A DNA stretch of 64,000 nucleotides, taken from NCBI GenBank assembly GCA_005503065.1, contig SCOE01000032.1, forward strand, positions 1-64,000. Direction: 5' to 3'. The translations under genes were made by a program, and so were the position numbers. The stretch is from Comamonadaceae bacterium ALPHA2B. GTDB lineage: Bacteria; Pseudomonadota; Gammaproteobacteria; Burkholderiales; Burkholderiaceae_C. Position 1 is the stretch's first letter. Each line of letters begins with the position of its first letter. This document shows, piece by piece, positions 17,340 through 28,369 of this stretch. Below the pieces are notes generated by a model. That model did no database searches. It was given only the letters and a program-made list of their open reading frames with translations, and had not been told where the DNA came from.

Positions 17340-18203
17340 TTATCTGGGCACGTGACCGAGCATGAGTGCCGCGGCCTCGGACGCTCGCATGCCTTCCTTC
17401 ACACCCAATGCCTGGGCGCTCTTGTTCGCCGCCGAGATGACGCCGTCGTTGTAGGTACTGAGGGCATCGCCGATCCTCGCGCTGTCTGTGGAGACCGTGG
17501 CAGCAGGGATTCCACATAGCTCCTCGACCGCGTCCAGACCACTGATGCCCGTGCGATTCAGGCCGATGCCCGCGTCGTTCGCAATCAGGCCCTTCGGACG
17601 GGCCCGCAGCGCATACTGCGCCATCACCTTGCCTCCATGGGACGCCACGCAGAACACGTCATTGGGATGCTCCCCTTCGACGCGAGAGAACGACCAGACC
17701 GCGTAGATCTTGCCGGACGCAGTGGAGACCACCTCATGGACGGCCTCATCGACGATGCCATCGAAGTTGATCGCGCGGCCTTTGGGCGCCTTCAACATCA
17801 GCTTTCCGGCTTCGCCGCCCGTCATGCCGACTCGAACGCCCAATGCCTCAGCGGCCTTGTTGACCTGGCGGACATGGCCGGTGACGAGCGTCATTCCCTC
17901 GGACAGGCCTGCCTCCATCGTCGCGATCGACGCCGCAGGAACACCAAACCGATCGGCGAGGGCCAGTCCTCCGGAGCCCGCGTTGTCTTTACCGGGTCCG
18001 CCCTCGTGCGCAATCCACGCCTTCACGCCGGGGCGCATAGGCATTGCGCCTGTCGGTGCTCCAGCGAACGACGCGCCCAGGACCACGTCGTTGAGCCACG
18101 GTTCGTGCTCGAAGTAGCTCAGCGAGTCCGCAACCACCACGCGGCCATCGTCACCGCCATCGAACCATACCGTGGGTGCCATTCCTTGAATCTGATCAAC
18201 CAT
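17340..18203 (-). CDS. unrecognised protein with an internal duplication
   Basis: 287-aa protein, family not recognised. Two similar halves are visible: residues 60-136 and 204-282 align over about 78 positions, for example FGVPAASIAT with CGIPAATVST, and EALGVRVGM..EAGKLML with QALGVKEGM..EAAALML. There is no signal peptide or membrane segment, so it is probably cytoplasmic. The ATG at 18203 follows GGAGGCTAAGGAAC. First gene of the operon with the CoA-transferase and a TctC, preceded by an operator. A catabolic role is inferred from context alone; ligand binding or an enzyme of a new family are both possible. Confidence 0.8.
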   Translation of the reverse strand: MVDQIQGMAPTVWFDGGDDGRVVVADSLSYFEHEPWLNDVVLGASFAGAPTGAMPMRPGVKAWIAHEGGPGKDNAGSGGLALADRFGVPAASIATMEAGLSEGMTLVTGHVRQVNKAAEALGVRVGMTGGEAGKLMLKAPKGRAINFDGIVDEAVHEVVSTASGKIYAVWSFSRVEGEHPNDVFCVASHGGKVMAQYALRARPKGLIANDAGIGLNRTGISGLDAVEELCGIPAATVSTDSARIGDALSTYNDGVISAANKSAQALGVKEGMRASEAAALMLGHVPR

Positions 18204-18247
18204 CTGTTCCTTAGCCTCCCCAATGTGGGAACGCCCATATAATAACT

Positions 18248-18262
18248 AATGGTCTTTCCATT
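18248..18262. promoter_or_regulatory. predicted GntR operator upstream of the duplicated-protein operon
   Basis: Inverted repeat AATGG-TCTTT-CCATT centred at 18255, 52 bp before the ATG at 18203. A TATTAT-like -10 element follows directly on the minus strand (about 18238-18244). The rest of 18204-18524 shows no gene. Confidence 0.72.
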
Positions 18263-18524
18263 TAACAAGTTGGATTCCTAGGGTTTTCGACAGAGTCGAG
18301 CGCCGAATCCCGCTTCATTCGATGCCAAGACACGTCGATGGCAGGGAGCCAAGGGCAAGGGGGGCGCGCAGCCGATGCCCTGCGCCCCTGGGTGAAGGGT
18401 CGAGGTCGAAGGGGGCCTTCCAGCCAGATGGGGTCCAAACGACGAGTGAGAGAGGCTCACTCGTTCAAGCCGTGGAAGCGAATCACTTCCGCCACGCACC
18501 GCTATGGCCCTCAAGCGGGCCCCT

Positions 18525-19730
18525 TCACGGCTTGACCGGCGTGCCGATCGGGCCGAACTGCTTGCCGTCGAACTTGATCAGCTGAAAAGCCTCGAACAGC
18601 TGGTAGTCATTCGGCGTGGTCTGCATGGCGATGCCCGGCAGGAGCATCGGAAGCTTGAGCGTCTTGATGTTGGTCGCCTGCTTCAGAATGTTCTCCCGGG
18701 TGAGATCATCGCCCGCTGCGCCGATCACGTGCACCATGAGTTGCGCCATGGTGTAGCCCAGAACAGTCTGGGAATTTGTGACGTCTTCGTTGGGCAGGTA
18801 TTTTTTCATGAACGCCCGAAACTCTTGAGTCGCCGGATCATCCGCCCAACGAGGATCCGAAGCGTCCTTGAAGTAGATCGTCGACATGACTCCCTTGGCC
18901 GCATCAACGCCAGCTGGCTCCATGACGGTCTTGACGTAGGCGGAGGCCGAAGCGACATACTGCTCGGACACGGCCCAGTTGATGTCCTTCACCTTCTTGA
19001 TGGCCTGCGCCGCGGCTCTGGGCATGCTGAAACTGACGAAGACGTCTGCACCCGACGACTTGAGCTTCACAATCTGGGAGTCGACCGTCGGGTCCGTCGA
19101 CTCGTAGCTCTCCTCCGCCACGATTTGGCCCTTCGCGAGTCCGGCCTTGAGGCCTTCCAGGTAGGCCTTGCCCATGTCGTCGTTCTGGTAGAGCACCGCA
19201 ACCTTCGCATCGGGCTTCGAGGCCTTGATCTGGTTGGCGAACACACGGCCCTCGAAGTCAAAGCTGGGCGTGAAAGGCGTGGTGTACGGAAAGCTCTTGG
19301 GGTCCGAGAACTTCGGCGCCCCGGTCAGCAGGAACAACTGAGGAACCTTCTTCTGGTTCAGGTAGCGGTAGACGGCCGTGTTGGTCGCCGTGCCAAGACT
19401 GCCCATCATCGCCAGGACGTTGTCCTTCTCGACGAGCTTTCGCGTCTGCTCCACCGTCACTGGTGGCGAGTACTGGTCGTCGTAGCTGAGCCAGGTCAGC
19501 TTGCGCCCATTGACCCCGCCTGCGTCATTGATCTTCTGGAAGTAGGCACCAATCACCTTTCCTGCAGCCGAGAAGGAAGACGCTGGGCCGCTGTAAGGCA
19601 TCGTGTTGCCAATACGCACCTCCGTGTCCGAGGCGCCCGGGTCATATTTCTTCGCCAAGGCGGACTGTCCACTGGCAATCGCCAGTGCGCCGGCGGCCAC
19701 GGCCAGCGCAAGTTTGAAACGGTGTGTCAT
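18525..19730 (-). CDS. livK: periplasmic ligand-binding protein of the second HAAT importer
   Basis: 401-aa Peripla_BP_6-type receptor with a signal peptide cleaved near ALA-KKY, then the first strand EVRIGNTMPYSGPASSF. It belongs to the branch with IGAYFQKINDAGG and NGRKLTWLSYDDQYSP, often linked to aromatic or acidic substrates; the ligand is not readable from sequence. AAAGGAG precedes the ATG. The start overlaps the livM stop by 4 bp. Last gene of livG-livF-livH-livM-livK. Confidence 0.9.
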   Translation of the reverse strand: MTHRFKLALAVAAGALAIASGQSALAKKYDPGASDTEVRIGNTMPYSGPASSFSAAGKVIGAYFQKINDAGGVNGRKLTWLSYDDQYSPPVTVEQTRKLVEKDNVLAMMGSLGTATNTAVYRYLNQKKVPQLFLLTGAPKFSDPKSFPYTTPFTPSFDFEGRVFANQIKASKPDAKVAVLYQNDDMGKAYLEGLKAGLAKGQIVAEESYESTDPTVDSQIVKLKSSGADVFVSFSMPRAAAQAIKKVKDINWAVSEQYVASASAYVKTVMEPAGVDAAKGVMSTIYFKDASDPRWADDPATQEFRAFMKKYLPNEDVTNSQTVLGYTMAQLMVHVIGAAGDDLTRENILKQATNIKTLKLPMLLPGIAMQTTPNDYQLFEAFQLIKFDGKQFGPIGTPVKP

Positions 19731-20812
19731 CGAGTCATCTCCTTTGTTTCAGTTCTGATCTGGGACATGGCCGTCGCCAGTGGCTTCGTACCTGCACGCG
19801 AAGGACTTCTCAGGCGCAACCCGGCAACGCCCCGAGGCATGACGAACACGACCGCAATCAGTGCACATCCGTAGACGGCCCAGGGGGCGCTTTTGGAGAT
19901 CTGCTCGGCCATGGAAGGAACAAACATGATGAAGAAAGCCCCGATGACCGGCCCCCAATACGTGCCTACGCCACCCACGACGATGCCCACCAGCAGCGAA
20001 ATCGACAGGAACAGCGTGAAGGAATCGGGAGAGACAAACTGGACCGCAACGGCCGAAAGCGCGCCACCCACTCCGGTGTATGCCGCAGACAGACCAAAAA
20101 CGAGGGATTTGTAGTGCGCCGCGTTGACACCCATCGCTTGGGCCGCCATCGAATGGTCACGTATGGCGCGGATGGCCCGCCCGGTCCCTCCGCTCAAGAG
20201 ATTTGCGGCCAGCCAGAACATCACAAGCGCGGTAACGACCGAAAAAGCGTAGAGCCACTGGTCCGGCGTCAGTGGCAAGCCCCACGGCGCGTCTGGCTTG
20301 GTCAGGACCAAGCCTTGCACCCCGCCCGTCCACGGCTCCAGCAGCTTGTACTTGAGCAGTTGCGGCAAGGCGACGCCAAGCGCAAACGTGGCCAGCGCGA
20401 GGTACAGGCCTTCGAGCTTCAGCGCCGGTCGCCCAAAGAGATATCCGATCAGGAACGCAACCAGCGCGGCCACTGGCACGGTGAGCCAGTACGGCACTGC
20501 AGCGACGTTCATGAGAACTCCGGCAGCGTACGCACCGATCGCAAAGAAGGCGCCGTGGCCAAGCGAAATCTGACCGTTGTAGCCCGTCAGCAGATTCAGA
20601 CCCATCAACGCAATCGCGTATGCGACCACCATGGTCATCTGAAAAAGTTGATAGTCCGGCAAGATGAAGATCAGTGCCATGCTGACGAGCAAGCAGGCGA
20701 TGGCTGCGGCCTTGCCCCTCTTCCCGACGGCGGGCGCATGCCCGGCTCTTGTGGCGGTTGGATCCACGTGGATCCTCTTGCGAGCCGCCGGCTTGGCTTG
20801 TGCTTCAGACAC
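19727..20812 (-). CDS. livM: branched-chain amino acid-type ABC transporter permease LivM (second importer)
   Basis: 361-aa inner-membrane permease. After a hydrophilic, basic N-terminus of about 33 residues come eight to ten membrane segments, with LLTGYNGQISLGHGAFFAIG as the LivM signature and the EAA-like loop around RAIRDHSMAAQAMGVN. The start overlaps the livH stop by 8 bp. Confidence 0.93.
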   Translation of the reverse strand: MSEAQAKPAARKRIHVDPTATRAGHAPAVGKRGKAAAIACLLVSMALIFILPDYQLFQMTMVVAYAIALMGLNLLTGYNGQISLGHGAFFAIGAYAAGVLMNVAAVPYWLTVPVAALVAFLIGYLFGRPALKLEGLYLALATFALGVALPQLLKYKLLEPWTGGVQGLVLTKPDAPWGLPLTPDQWLYAFSVVTALVMFWLAANLLSGGTGRAIRAIRDHSMAAQAMGVNAAHYKSLVFGLSAAYTGVGGALSAVAVQFVSPDSFTLFLSISLLVGIVVGGVGTYWGPVIGAFFIMFVPSMAEQISKSAPWAVYGCALIAVVFVMPRGVAGLRLRSPSRAGTKPLATAMSQIRTETKEMTR

Positions 20813-21677
20813 GGGAAATCAACCTCTTTCCGAACATCCCTGCGGGGCGGACGATCAACACGCCAATGATCAGCAGCAGCGCCACGGAGAGCTTGAGCTC
20901 CATCCCCACGACGTAAGCACCGACCAGGTTCTCCAAGACCCCGACGACGAAGCCCCCCAACACGGCGCCACCAGGGCTATCGATGCCACCTATCAAAGCA
21001 CCTGCGAACGCATACAACAAGACGCCGGACATCATGTTGGCGTCGAGGAAGACCACGGGAGCGACCATCATTCCGGCAATTGCACCAATCGCTCCAGCCA
21101 GGCCCCAGCCGAGCATGAGCATTCGGCTCACACTGATTCCCACGAGACGTGCCGATGCAGGGTTCTGCGCGGCCGCCCGCATGGCCAGTCCCAAGGGCGT
21201 CTTTTGAAAGAATGCAAAGAGCAGCGCAACAATGATCAGCGTGACCACGATGGCGCCAAGCTCATGCGTCGAGATCAATTCGCCAAAGCGCCAGTTCGCC
21301 ACGGTGAAAGGACTCGGGAACTGGCGTATCGTCGATCCGAACAGCCATCCTGCAAGGCTGTGAAAGATCACCAGCAGGCCGATGAACACGACGACCACCG
21401 AAAGCACCGGCTTGTCGTGCATCGGCCTGATCACGACAAACTCGACGACCGCTGCAAGCAAAAGCGAGAAGACAGTCGTTGCGATGAAGGCAACCCAATA
21501 CGGGAGGCCAGCCTGTATCAATGCCCAAGCGATGAAGGTCGAGAACATCGCCATCTCGCCCTGAGCGAAATTGATGTGCTGGGTCGCCTGGTAGATCATG
21601 ACCAGCGAGAGCGCAACACTGGCGTAGATGCCGCCGGTGGCCAGGCCCGCAATCACCTGATGAAGGAATTGTTCCAC
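20805..21677 (-). CDS. livH: branched-chain amino acid-type ABC transporter permease LivH (second importer)
   Basis: 290-aa permease with GLATGGIYASVALSLVMIYQ, HINFAQGEMAMFSTF and a C-terminal GGIDSPGGAVLGGFVVGVLE. Begins 11 bp after the livF stop. Together with LivM forms the second transport channel of the island. Confidence 0.93.
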   Translation of the reverse strand: MEQFLHQVIAGLATGGIYASVALSLVMIYQATQHINFAQGEMAMFSTFIAWALIQAGLPYWVAFIATTVFSLLLAAVVEFVVIRPMHDKPVLSVVVVFIGLLVIFHSLAGWLFGSTIRQFPSPFTVANWRFGELISTHELGAIVVTLIIVALLFAFFQKTPLGLAMRAAAQNPASARLVGISVSRMLMLGWGLAGAIGAIAGMMVAPVVFLDANMMSGVLLYAFAGALIGGIDSPGGAVLGGFVVGVLENLVGAYVVGMELKLSVALLLIIGVLIVRPAGMFGKRLISRV

Positions 21678-21688
21678 TTCAATTTCCC

Positions 21689-22404
21689 TCAGTCGCCGAG
21701 GTAGGCGCGGCGAACCGCGTCGTTGCTCTTGATCTCATCGGCCGTGCCGGCGAGTACGACACGCCCGTTTTCCACCACATAGGCGCGGCTGGCGAACCGA
21801 AGTGACAGGCCAGCGTTCTGCTCGACCAGGAGAATGGAAACGCCCTGCTCGGTGTTGATCCTTCGCAGGATGAAGAAGATCTCCTTGACAACCAGCGGGG
21901 CAAGCCCAAACGAGGGCTCATCCAGCAGCAGCAACCGTGGCTGGCCCATGAGCGCTCTTCCGATCGCGAGCATCTGTTGCTCACCGCCGGACAAGGTCCC
22001 GGCTTGCTGAAGCCGCCTTTCCTTCAGTCGGGGGAAGTAGTCGTAGATTCGAGCGAGCTCGGCATCCAAGCCCGAGACATCTCGTCGTGCGAAGCGGCCA
22101 AGGCGGAGGTTTCCTCGACAGCAAGCGAGAGAAACGTGCCTCTGCCGTCCGGCACGTGGCCGACACCCAGGCGAGCAATCTGCTCCGTGGACTTGTTCGC
22201 TATCGACTGTCCAAAGAGATTGATCGACCCTTGAGGGCGGATCATCATGTGGCAGATTGCGCGCAGGGTGGAGGTCTTTCCCGCCCCGTTGGCGCCCAAA
22301 AGAGCCACAACCTCGCCGACCGCAACGTCAAGCGTGATGTTGTGCAATGCCGCGGTCGCACCATAGGACCCCGACACATTCCTCAGGCTCAATGCGTAGT
22401 TCAT
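21689..22404 (-). pseudogene. livF: LivF ATPase of the second importer, split by a one-base frameshift
   Basis: Two reading frames together make one normal LivF (about 238 aa). Residues 1-93 carry Walker A GANGAGKTST and end correctly at GRGTFLSLAVEE; the frame then runs into ETSALAASHDEM and stops. Restoring one T to the TTT run at 22110-22112 (an A on the coding strand) gives EENLRLGRFARRDVSGLDAE and joins the second frame with LSGGEQQML and LLLLDEPSFGLAP. Either a recent natural frameshift or a homopolymer sequencing error; all other residues look healthy. If real, this importer would need the LivF at 1564-2283. Confidence 0.88.
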
Positions 22405-23261
22405 GCTTCGTGCAAGCTGAGGTGGGCCTGTGGTGCAGCCGATTTGTCCATGGGATCCCCGTCTTCGCCCAGGTAGGCTCGGACCACTTCCGGATGGACC
22501 GACACCTCCCTGGGCGTGCCTTCTGCCATCTTCTTGCCGAAGTTCAGCGCGACCACATGATCCGACACCCCCATGACGAGGCCCATGTGATGTTCGACAA
22601 GCAAAGTGGTAACGCCCATGTCATCGCGAATCTTCCGAATCAGCAGTGCGAGCTCACCGATCTCGGAGTGATTCAGGCCGCATGCAGGCTCATCCAGGAG
22701 AAGCAGCTTCGGCCTGCTGGCGAGGGCACGCGCGAGTTCAACTCTCTTCTGGGTCCCAAAGGGCAGCTCGCCCACGGCGATGTCGGCGACGTGCCGAAGA
22801 TCGATCAGGTCCATGAGCTCGTTTGAGAGCGCCTGCGCTTGTTCCTCCACCCGCCTGGAACTCACGGCGCCGAGCATGTCGAGCAACAGGCCGGTCGACA
22901 GGATCGAATGGCATCCCACGAGAATGTTGTCCCTGACGCTCATCGAGCCAAAGAGCGCGAGATTCTGGAAGGTGCGCCCAATCCCGATTTTGGCGATCCC
23001 CGATGTTGGAGCCTTCAGCACGTCGTGCCCGTCGAAGAAGATTTCGCCGCTGCTCGGGGTATAGAGCCGCGACAGGCAATTGAAGAGCGTGCTCTTGCCA
23101 GCGCCGTTGGGTCCAATCAGAGCGCAAACCTCGCCCGAGGCCACTGCGAACGAGACATCGCTCAGCGCGCGGATACCCCCGAAACTGATCGACACCTTCG
23201 CAACGCTCAATAGCGGCGTTGCGAGGTCGCGGCTCTGATAATTGCGCCCAATCCACTTCAT
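22401..23261 (-). CDS. livG: branched-chain amino acid-type ABC transporter ATPase LivG (second importer)
   Basis: 286 aa from the ATG at 23261, somewhat longer than usual at both ends. Walker A GPNGAGKST, signature LPFGTQKRVELARA and Walker B LLLLDEPACGLNHSE are intact. The TTG at 23210 (LSVAKVSISFGG) would give a more usual N-terminus but has no ribosome site; the ATG likewise has only a weak one. First gene of the second importer operon. A promoter-like pair at 23292-23319 and an operator-like palindrome overlapping the ATG lie upstream. Confidence 0.9.
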   Translation of the reverse strand: MKWIGRNYQSRDLATPLLSVAKVSISFGGIRALSDVSFAVASGEVCALIGPNGAGKSTLFNCLSRLYTPSSGEIFFDGHDVLKAPTSGIAKIGIGRTFQNLALFGSMSVRDNILVGCHSILSTGLLLDMLGAVSSRRVEEQAQALSNELMDLIDLRHVADIAVGELPFGTQKRVELARALASRPKLLLLDEPACGLNHSEIGELALLIRKIRDDMGVTTLLVEHHMGLVMGVSDHVVALNFGKKMAEGTPREVSVHPEVVRAYLGEDGDPMDKSAAPQAHLSLHEA

Positions 23262-23272
23262 GGTCTTACCAT
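23260..23272. promoter_or_regulatory. candidate GntR operator at the start of the second liv operon
   Basis: ATGG-TCTTA-CCAT centred at 23266, 4-bp arms, overlapping the livG ATG. The core matches the island operators but the arms are shorter, and the position differs (downstream of the promoter rather than over it). Confidence 0.45.
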
Positions 23273-23291
23273 TGTTATGGACGTGGTATTA

Positions 23292-23319
23292 GTTATATTT
23301 AGGTGATTACCCTCGCCAA
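23292..23319 (-). promoter_or_regulatory. sigma-70-like promoter for the second liv operon
   Basis: On the minus strand TTGGCG (23314-23319) and TATAAC (23292-23297) are separated by 16 bp. Transcription would begin near 23285, putting the operator-like palindrome at about +20, where a bound protein would block elongation. Confidence 0.5.
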
Positions 23320-24335
23320 AAGGATATTGGCGTGCGGATGGATGCACTACGTGTTCGATGCGCGAGCCAGCGCATTCGTGCCAGCGGCGGCTCGCATTCA
23401 CTCTGACTGCCATGCCCGTGGCAAGGCGAGATTGCCTCTGCGCTTCCTCGCGATGACGGCAATCGGCCCATCTAAACGCTCGAGTTCTACGAGGGCTGCT
23501 CCTGAGCCCCAGTCAAGTTGAGCGAGAGGTTGACCGTAGCAATGCCTTCGCCATCTCTGCTCAGGAGCTTGTTGCCACCGCGATCGGGCCACGTGAGTTC
23601 CGCATTCGTGGTCCACCTGCAATCTGCGGCGGCACGCGCTCTAGCTGTCGACGGTTTGCCGAGGTAGCGTGGTGGGTTGGAACACAAAAGCAGATCCCGC
23701 ACGGTGGAACGTCTTTGGCAAGATTGACGACGCTGATTGCTTTGCACGCGTTGAAGACACGCGACTTCGAGCGCACCAAAGAGGCATTGGGTAGCAGCCC
23801 TAACGGGCCGTCGCCTCTACGTGTATTGCGTGCACAAGCGGCCGGGGTCATCTCCGGCATTGATCACCGCCGCGCGCACATTTTCTTCGGCGGTCGGGTC
23901 GACGACGGTACTCGATGCGATATACGGCGGCGCTTTCTCGAGCTTGCGCAGCCGATCCTGTAGAGGGTGGCGCGAGGAAGCTCGGTGGCGACCAAAACCC
24001 CACCGAATTGGGCGCGAGCCGCGGGAGAGGGGATCAGCGGCAGGGCTTCTGATCACTGAGACACTGGCTGGCCATGGCATCGCCGACCAGACAAGTTCTC
24101 GCTCCATGAGGGAGCAAGGGTAGCGAAGGGCGGAGAGTCTCGACAAACGCCAGGCGGATCCAACCGGCCCGGTTGTACAAACCGTTAGCAGGTTTGCAGC
24201 AGTCGAGTGCCACAGGCGGCGCAACTGCTTGGCTGCCGCCTCACCTTCCAGAAAACCAATCACCGAACGCATTGGCTGGAAGGACGGCGGGGTTGTGCCT
24301 AAACAAGCGCCGAGTTATTGATTGACTTGAGCACT
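23320..24335. other. about 1 kb without a supported gene
   Basis: Open frames up to about 150 codons exist on both strands, but none has a credible ribosome site or recognisable family. No terminal repeats, integrase or transposase remnant was seen. The stretch separates the catabolic island from tRNA-Ser and the core genes and may be a recombination junction or degraded sequence. Confidence 0.5.
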
Positions 24336-24426
<91 letters not shown>

Positions 24427-24498
24427 ACAAGACGCAAATTTGTCGAAGCCTGCGATTCTAGCAGTACTTCGGGCCGCTTTCGGCCCGCATCGGCAAGA

Positions 24499-25839
<1,341 letters not shown>

Positions 25840-25869
25840 TTAGGTGGCGCTCCGCAGCGCCACCAGCGC

Positions 25870-26835
25870 TCAGGCCAGCGTCGCGGGGTCGACGTTGGCG
25901 CCGCAGACGATCAGGCAGACCTTCTCGCCCACGCGCGGTACGTAGGCACCGGACTGCAGGGCCGCCAGTGGCAGCGCGGCCGCCGGCTCGACGGCCAGCT
26001 TCATCTCCTTCCACAGCCACTGCTGCGCGGCGCGGATGGCGTCGTCGGTCAGCAGCAGTGAGTCGCGCACGTGCTGCCGCGTGATCTCCCACGAGATGGC
26101 ACCGATGCGCTTGGCGCCCAGCGAGTCGGCCGCCACGCCGCCCACGACGACGTCGACGGGCTCGCCGGCGGCACACGCAGCGTACAGGGTCGGGCAACCC
26201 TCGGGCTCCAGCGCCACCACGCGGCTGCGCTGCTGGAACCAGCCCGCCAGCCCGCCGATGAGACCGCCGCCGCCCACGCTCACCAGCACCGCGTCGGGCA
26301 GGCCGCCCTGGCGCTCGATCTCCACGCCCAGCGTGCCGGCACCGGCCACCACTTCGGGCTGGTCGTAGGCGTGCGTGAGCAGCGCACCGGTCTCCTGCTG
26401 GCGCGCCAGGCAGGCGGCCAGCGCATCGGGGTAGAACTCGCCGACCACGCGCACGTCGGCACCCAGGGCACGCAGTCGGGCACGCTTGGCTTCCGGCGAG
26501 ACGCCGGGCAGGTAGACCTCGCAGCGCACGCCGAGGGCCTGGGCTGCCGCGGCGGTCGCGATGCCCGCGTTGCCGCCCGAGGCGACAACCACGCCGGCAG
26601 TCGGAATCTCGTTGGCCAGCAGCCGGTTCATCATGCCGCGCGCCTTGAAGCTGCCGCTGACCTGCAGGTGCTCCAACTTGAGCCACACCTCGGCGCCGGG
26701 CGCCGCCACGCCGACGGCGGAAGCCGGCAGCCTCCACAGCGGCGTTTCACGTAAAAAGGGGCCGAATTGCCCGCCCAGCCTGCGGGAGGCGCTATCGATT
26801 TCGGAGCGCCAGTCGATGTCTTGCATACGGCTCAT
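25870..26835 (-). CDS. PLP-dependent threonine/serine dehydratase-like enzyme
   Basis: 321-aa fold-type II PLP enzyme. The PLP lysine is in [10 protein letters not shown], the substrate-binding loop is SGGNAG, and the phosphate-binding loop is GGGGLIGG. The likely reaction is deamination of L-threonine or L-serine to the 2-oxo acid; a serine racemase or related lyase is possible. No ACT regulatory domain, so it resembles the catabolic type. The ATG at 26835 overlaps the ispH stop by 4 bp. Confidence 0.85.
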   Translation of the reverse strand: MSRMQDIDWRSEIDSASRRLGGQFGPFLRETPLWRLPASAVGVAAPGAEVWLKLEHLQVSGSFKARGMMNRLLANEIPTAGVVVASGGNAGIATAAAAQALGVRCEVYLPGVSPEAKRARLRALGADVRVVGEFYPDALAACLARQQETGALLTHAYDQPEVVAGAGTLGVEIERQGGLPDAVLVSVGGGGLIGGLAGWFQQRSRVVALEPEGCPTLYAACAAGEPVDVVVGGVAADSLGAKRIGAISWEITRQHVRDSLLLTDDAIRAAQQWLWKEMKLAVEPAAALPLAALQSGAYVPRVGEKVCLIVCGANVDPATLA

Positions 26836-27812
26836 GAGATGTGCTGCGGCGGCGGGATGTCGTCCAGCTTCAGGCCCTTGGGCAGAGGGAACTTGATCGT
26901 CTCCTCGATGCCCTGCAGACTGCGTACCGACACGGCGCCCAGCGCCTTGATGCGTTCGATCACCTCGCGCACCAGCACCTCGGGCGCCGAGGCGCCGGCC
27001 GTGAGGCCCACGCGCGCCTTGCCCTCGAACCATTCGGGCTTCAGCTCGGCGGCAGAATCGACCATGTAGGCCGCCGTGCCCAGCCGCTGCGCCAGCTCGC
27101 GCAGGCGGTTGCTGTTGGAACTGGTCGGGCTGCCCACAACGATGACCAGGTCGACCTGCGGGCTCATGACCTTCACGGCATCCTGCCGGTTCTGCGTGGC
27201 GTAGCAGATGTCCTGCTGCTTGGGTTCGCGCACAGCCGGGAAGCGCGCACGGACGGCAGCGGCGATCTCGGCCGCGTCGTCGACCGACAGCGTGGTCTGT
27301 GTCACGACGGCGAGCTTGTCGGTCTGGCCGGGCTGCACGCGCGCCACGTCGGCCACGTCCTCGACCAGGTGGATGCCGTGGTCGAGCTGGCCCATCGTCC
27401 CCTCGACCTCTGGATGCCCCTTGTGGCCGATCATGATGAATTCGTAGCCCTCCTTCGCGAGCTTGGCCACCTCGACGTGCACCTTGGTCACCAGCGGGCA
27501 GGTGGCATCGAAGACCGAGAAGCCGCGCGCCTGCGCCTCGGCCTCTACCGCCTTGCTCACGCCGTGCGCGCTGAAGACCAGCGTGGCGCCGGGCGGCACC
27601 TCGGCCAGGTCCTCGATGAAGATGGCGCCCTTGGCGCGCAGCGTCTCGACCACGTAGGTGTTGTGCACGATCTCGTGGCGCACGTAGATCGGCGCACCGA
27701 ACTTGGCGATGGCGCGCTCGACGATCTCGATCGCGCGGTCCACGCCGGCGCAGAAGCCGCGCGGCTCGGCAAGAAGGATTTCCTGGACGTCCTGCATGGC
27801 GGGATGCGTCAC
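26832..27812 (-). CDS. ispH: 4-hydroxy-3-methylbut-2-enyl diphosphate reductase
   Basis: 326-aa [4Fe-4S] enzyme, last step of the MEP isoprenoid pathway, making IPP and DMAPP. The three cluster cysteines are in [19 protein letters not shown] and [10 protein letters not shown]. It follows slpA with a 4-bp overlap; the slpA-ispH pairing is common in proteobacteria. Confidence 0.97.
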   Translation of the reverse strand: MTHPAMQDVQEILLAEPRGFCAGVDRAIEIVERAIAKFGAPIYVRHEIVHNTYVVETLRAKGAIFIEDLAEVPPGATLVFSAHGVSKAVEAEAQARGFSVFDATCPLVTKVHVEVAKLAKEGYEFIMIGHKGHPEVEGTMGQLDHGIHLVEDVADVARVQPGQTDKLAVVTQTTLSVDDAAEIAAAVRARFPAVREPKQQDICYATQNRQDAVKVMSPQVDLVIVVGSPTSSNSNRLRELAQRLGTAAYMVDSAAELKPEWFEGKARVGLTAGASAPEVLVREVIERIKALGAVSVRSLQGIEETIKFPLPKGLKLDDIPPPQHIS

Positions 27813-28267
27813 AGCACGCCGATCAGGCGCACCTCGAAGGTCACGGGCTGACCCGCGAGCGGGTGATTGAAGTCGAAGCGCACCGCGGTGTCGCTCGTTT
27901 CCATGACCGCCCCCGCGTAGCTGCCCGTACCGTCGGGCGTGGGGAACTGCACCACGTCGCCGGGCTGGTACTGCTCATCGGGATCGCCCAGCTGCGCCAG
28001 CAGCGCCCGTGCCACCCACTGCTGCATCTCGGGGTTGCGCTCGCCGAAGGCCTCGCCGGCCGGCAGCTCGAAGGTGGCGTGCGTGCCCTCCTCCAGGCCC
28101 AGCAGGCGCTGCTCGACCGCCGGCGACAGCTCGCCGGTGCCCAGCGACAGCGTGGCCGGCTTGTCGGCGAAGGTGTTGATGATGTCGCCGGCCGGGCCGG
28201 CCAGGCGGTAGTGCAGCGTGAGGAAGGAGCCGGGCTGCACCACGGCGGCGGTGGTGTTCAAAGACAA
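27809..28267 (-). CDS. slpA: FKBP-type peptidyl-prolyl cis-trans isomerase, SlpA-like
   Basis: 152-aa FKBP with an inserted-in-flap chaperone domain, as in SlpA/SlyD. FKBP parts are [18 protein letters not shown] and [20 protein letters not shown] at the start and [20 protein letters not shown] at the end. Lacks the His-rich metal tail of SlyD. Divergent from radC across about 100 bp. Confidence 0.93.
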   Translation of the reverse strand: MSLNTTAAVVQPGSFLTLHYRLAGPAGDIINTFADKPATLSLGTGELSPAVEQRLLGLEEGTHATFELPAGEAFGERNPEMQQWVARALLAQLGDPDEQYQPGDVVQFPTPDGTGSYAGAVMETSDTAVRFDFNHPLAGQPVTFEVRLIGVL

Positions 28268-28369
28268 GGGATCGCCCCGATAAACTGGTCCGTGATTTTA
28301 GAAGAGGGGTGCCGCCGGGCCGACCGAGGGGGTTTCGGCCAACGGCGGGCACTTCCAGGGAGGATCACC

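Noticed and set aside
18470-18500. GTGGAAG...CTTCC.CCAC partial hairpin after the duplicated-protein promoter region
   Set aside because: Imperfect stem and no T-run on either strand; not called as a terminator.
23817-24272. Minus-strand frame of 151 codons in the gene-poor kilobase
   Set aside because: No ribosome site, no recognised domain, and irregular composition; not enough to call.
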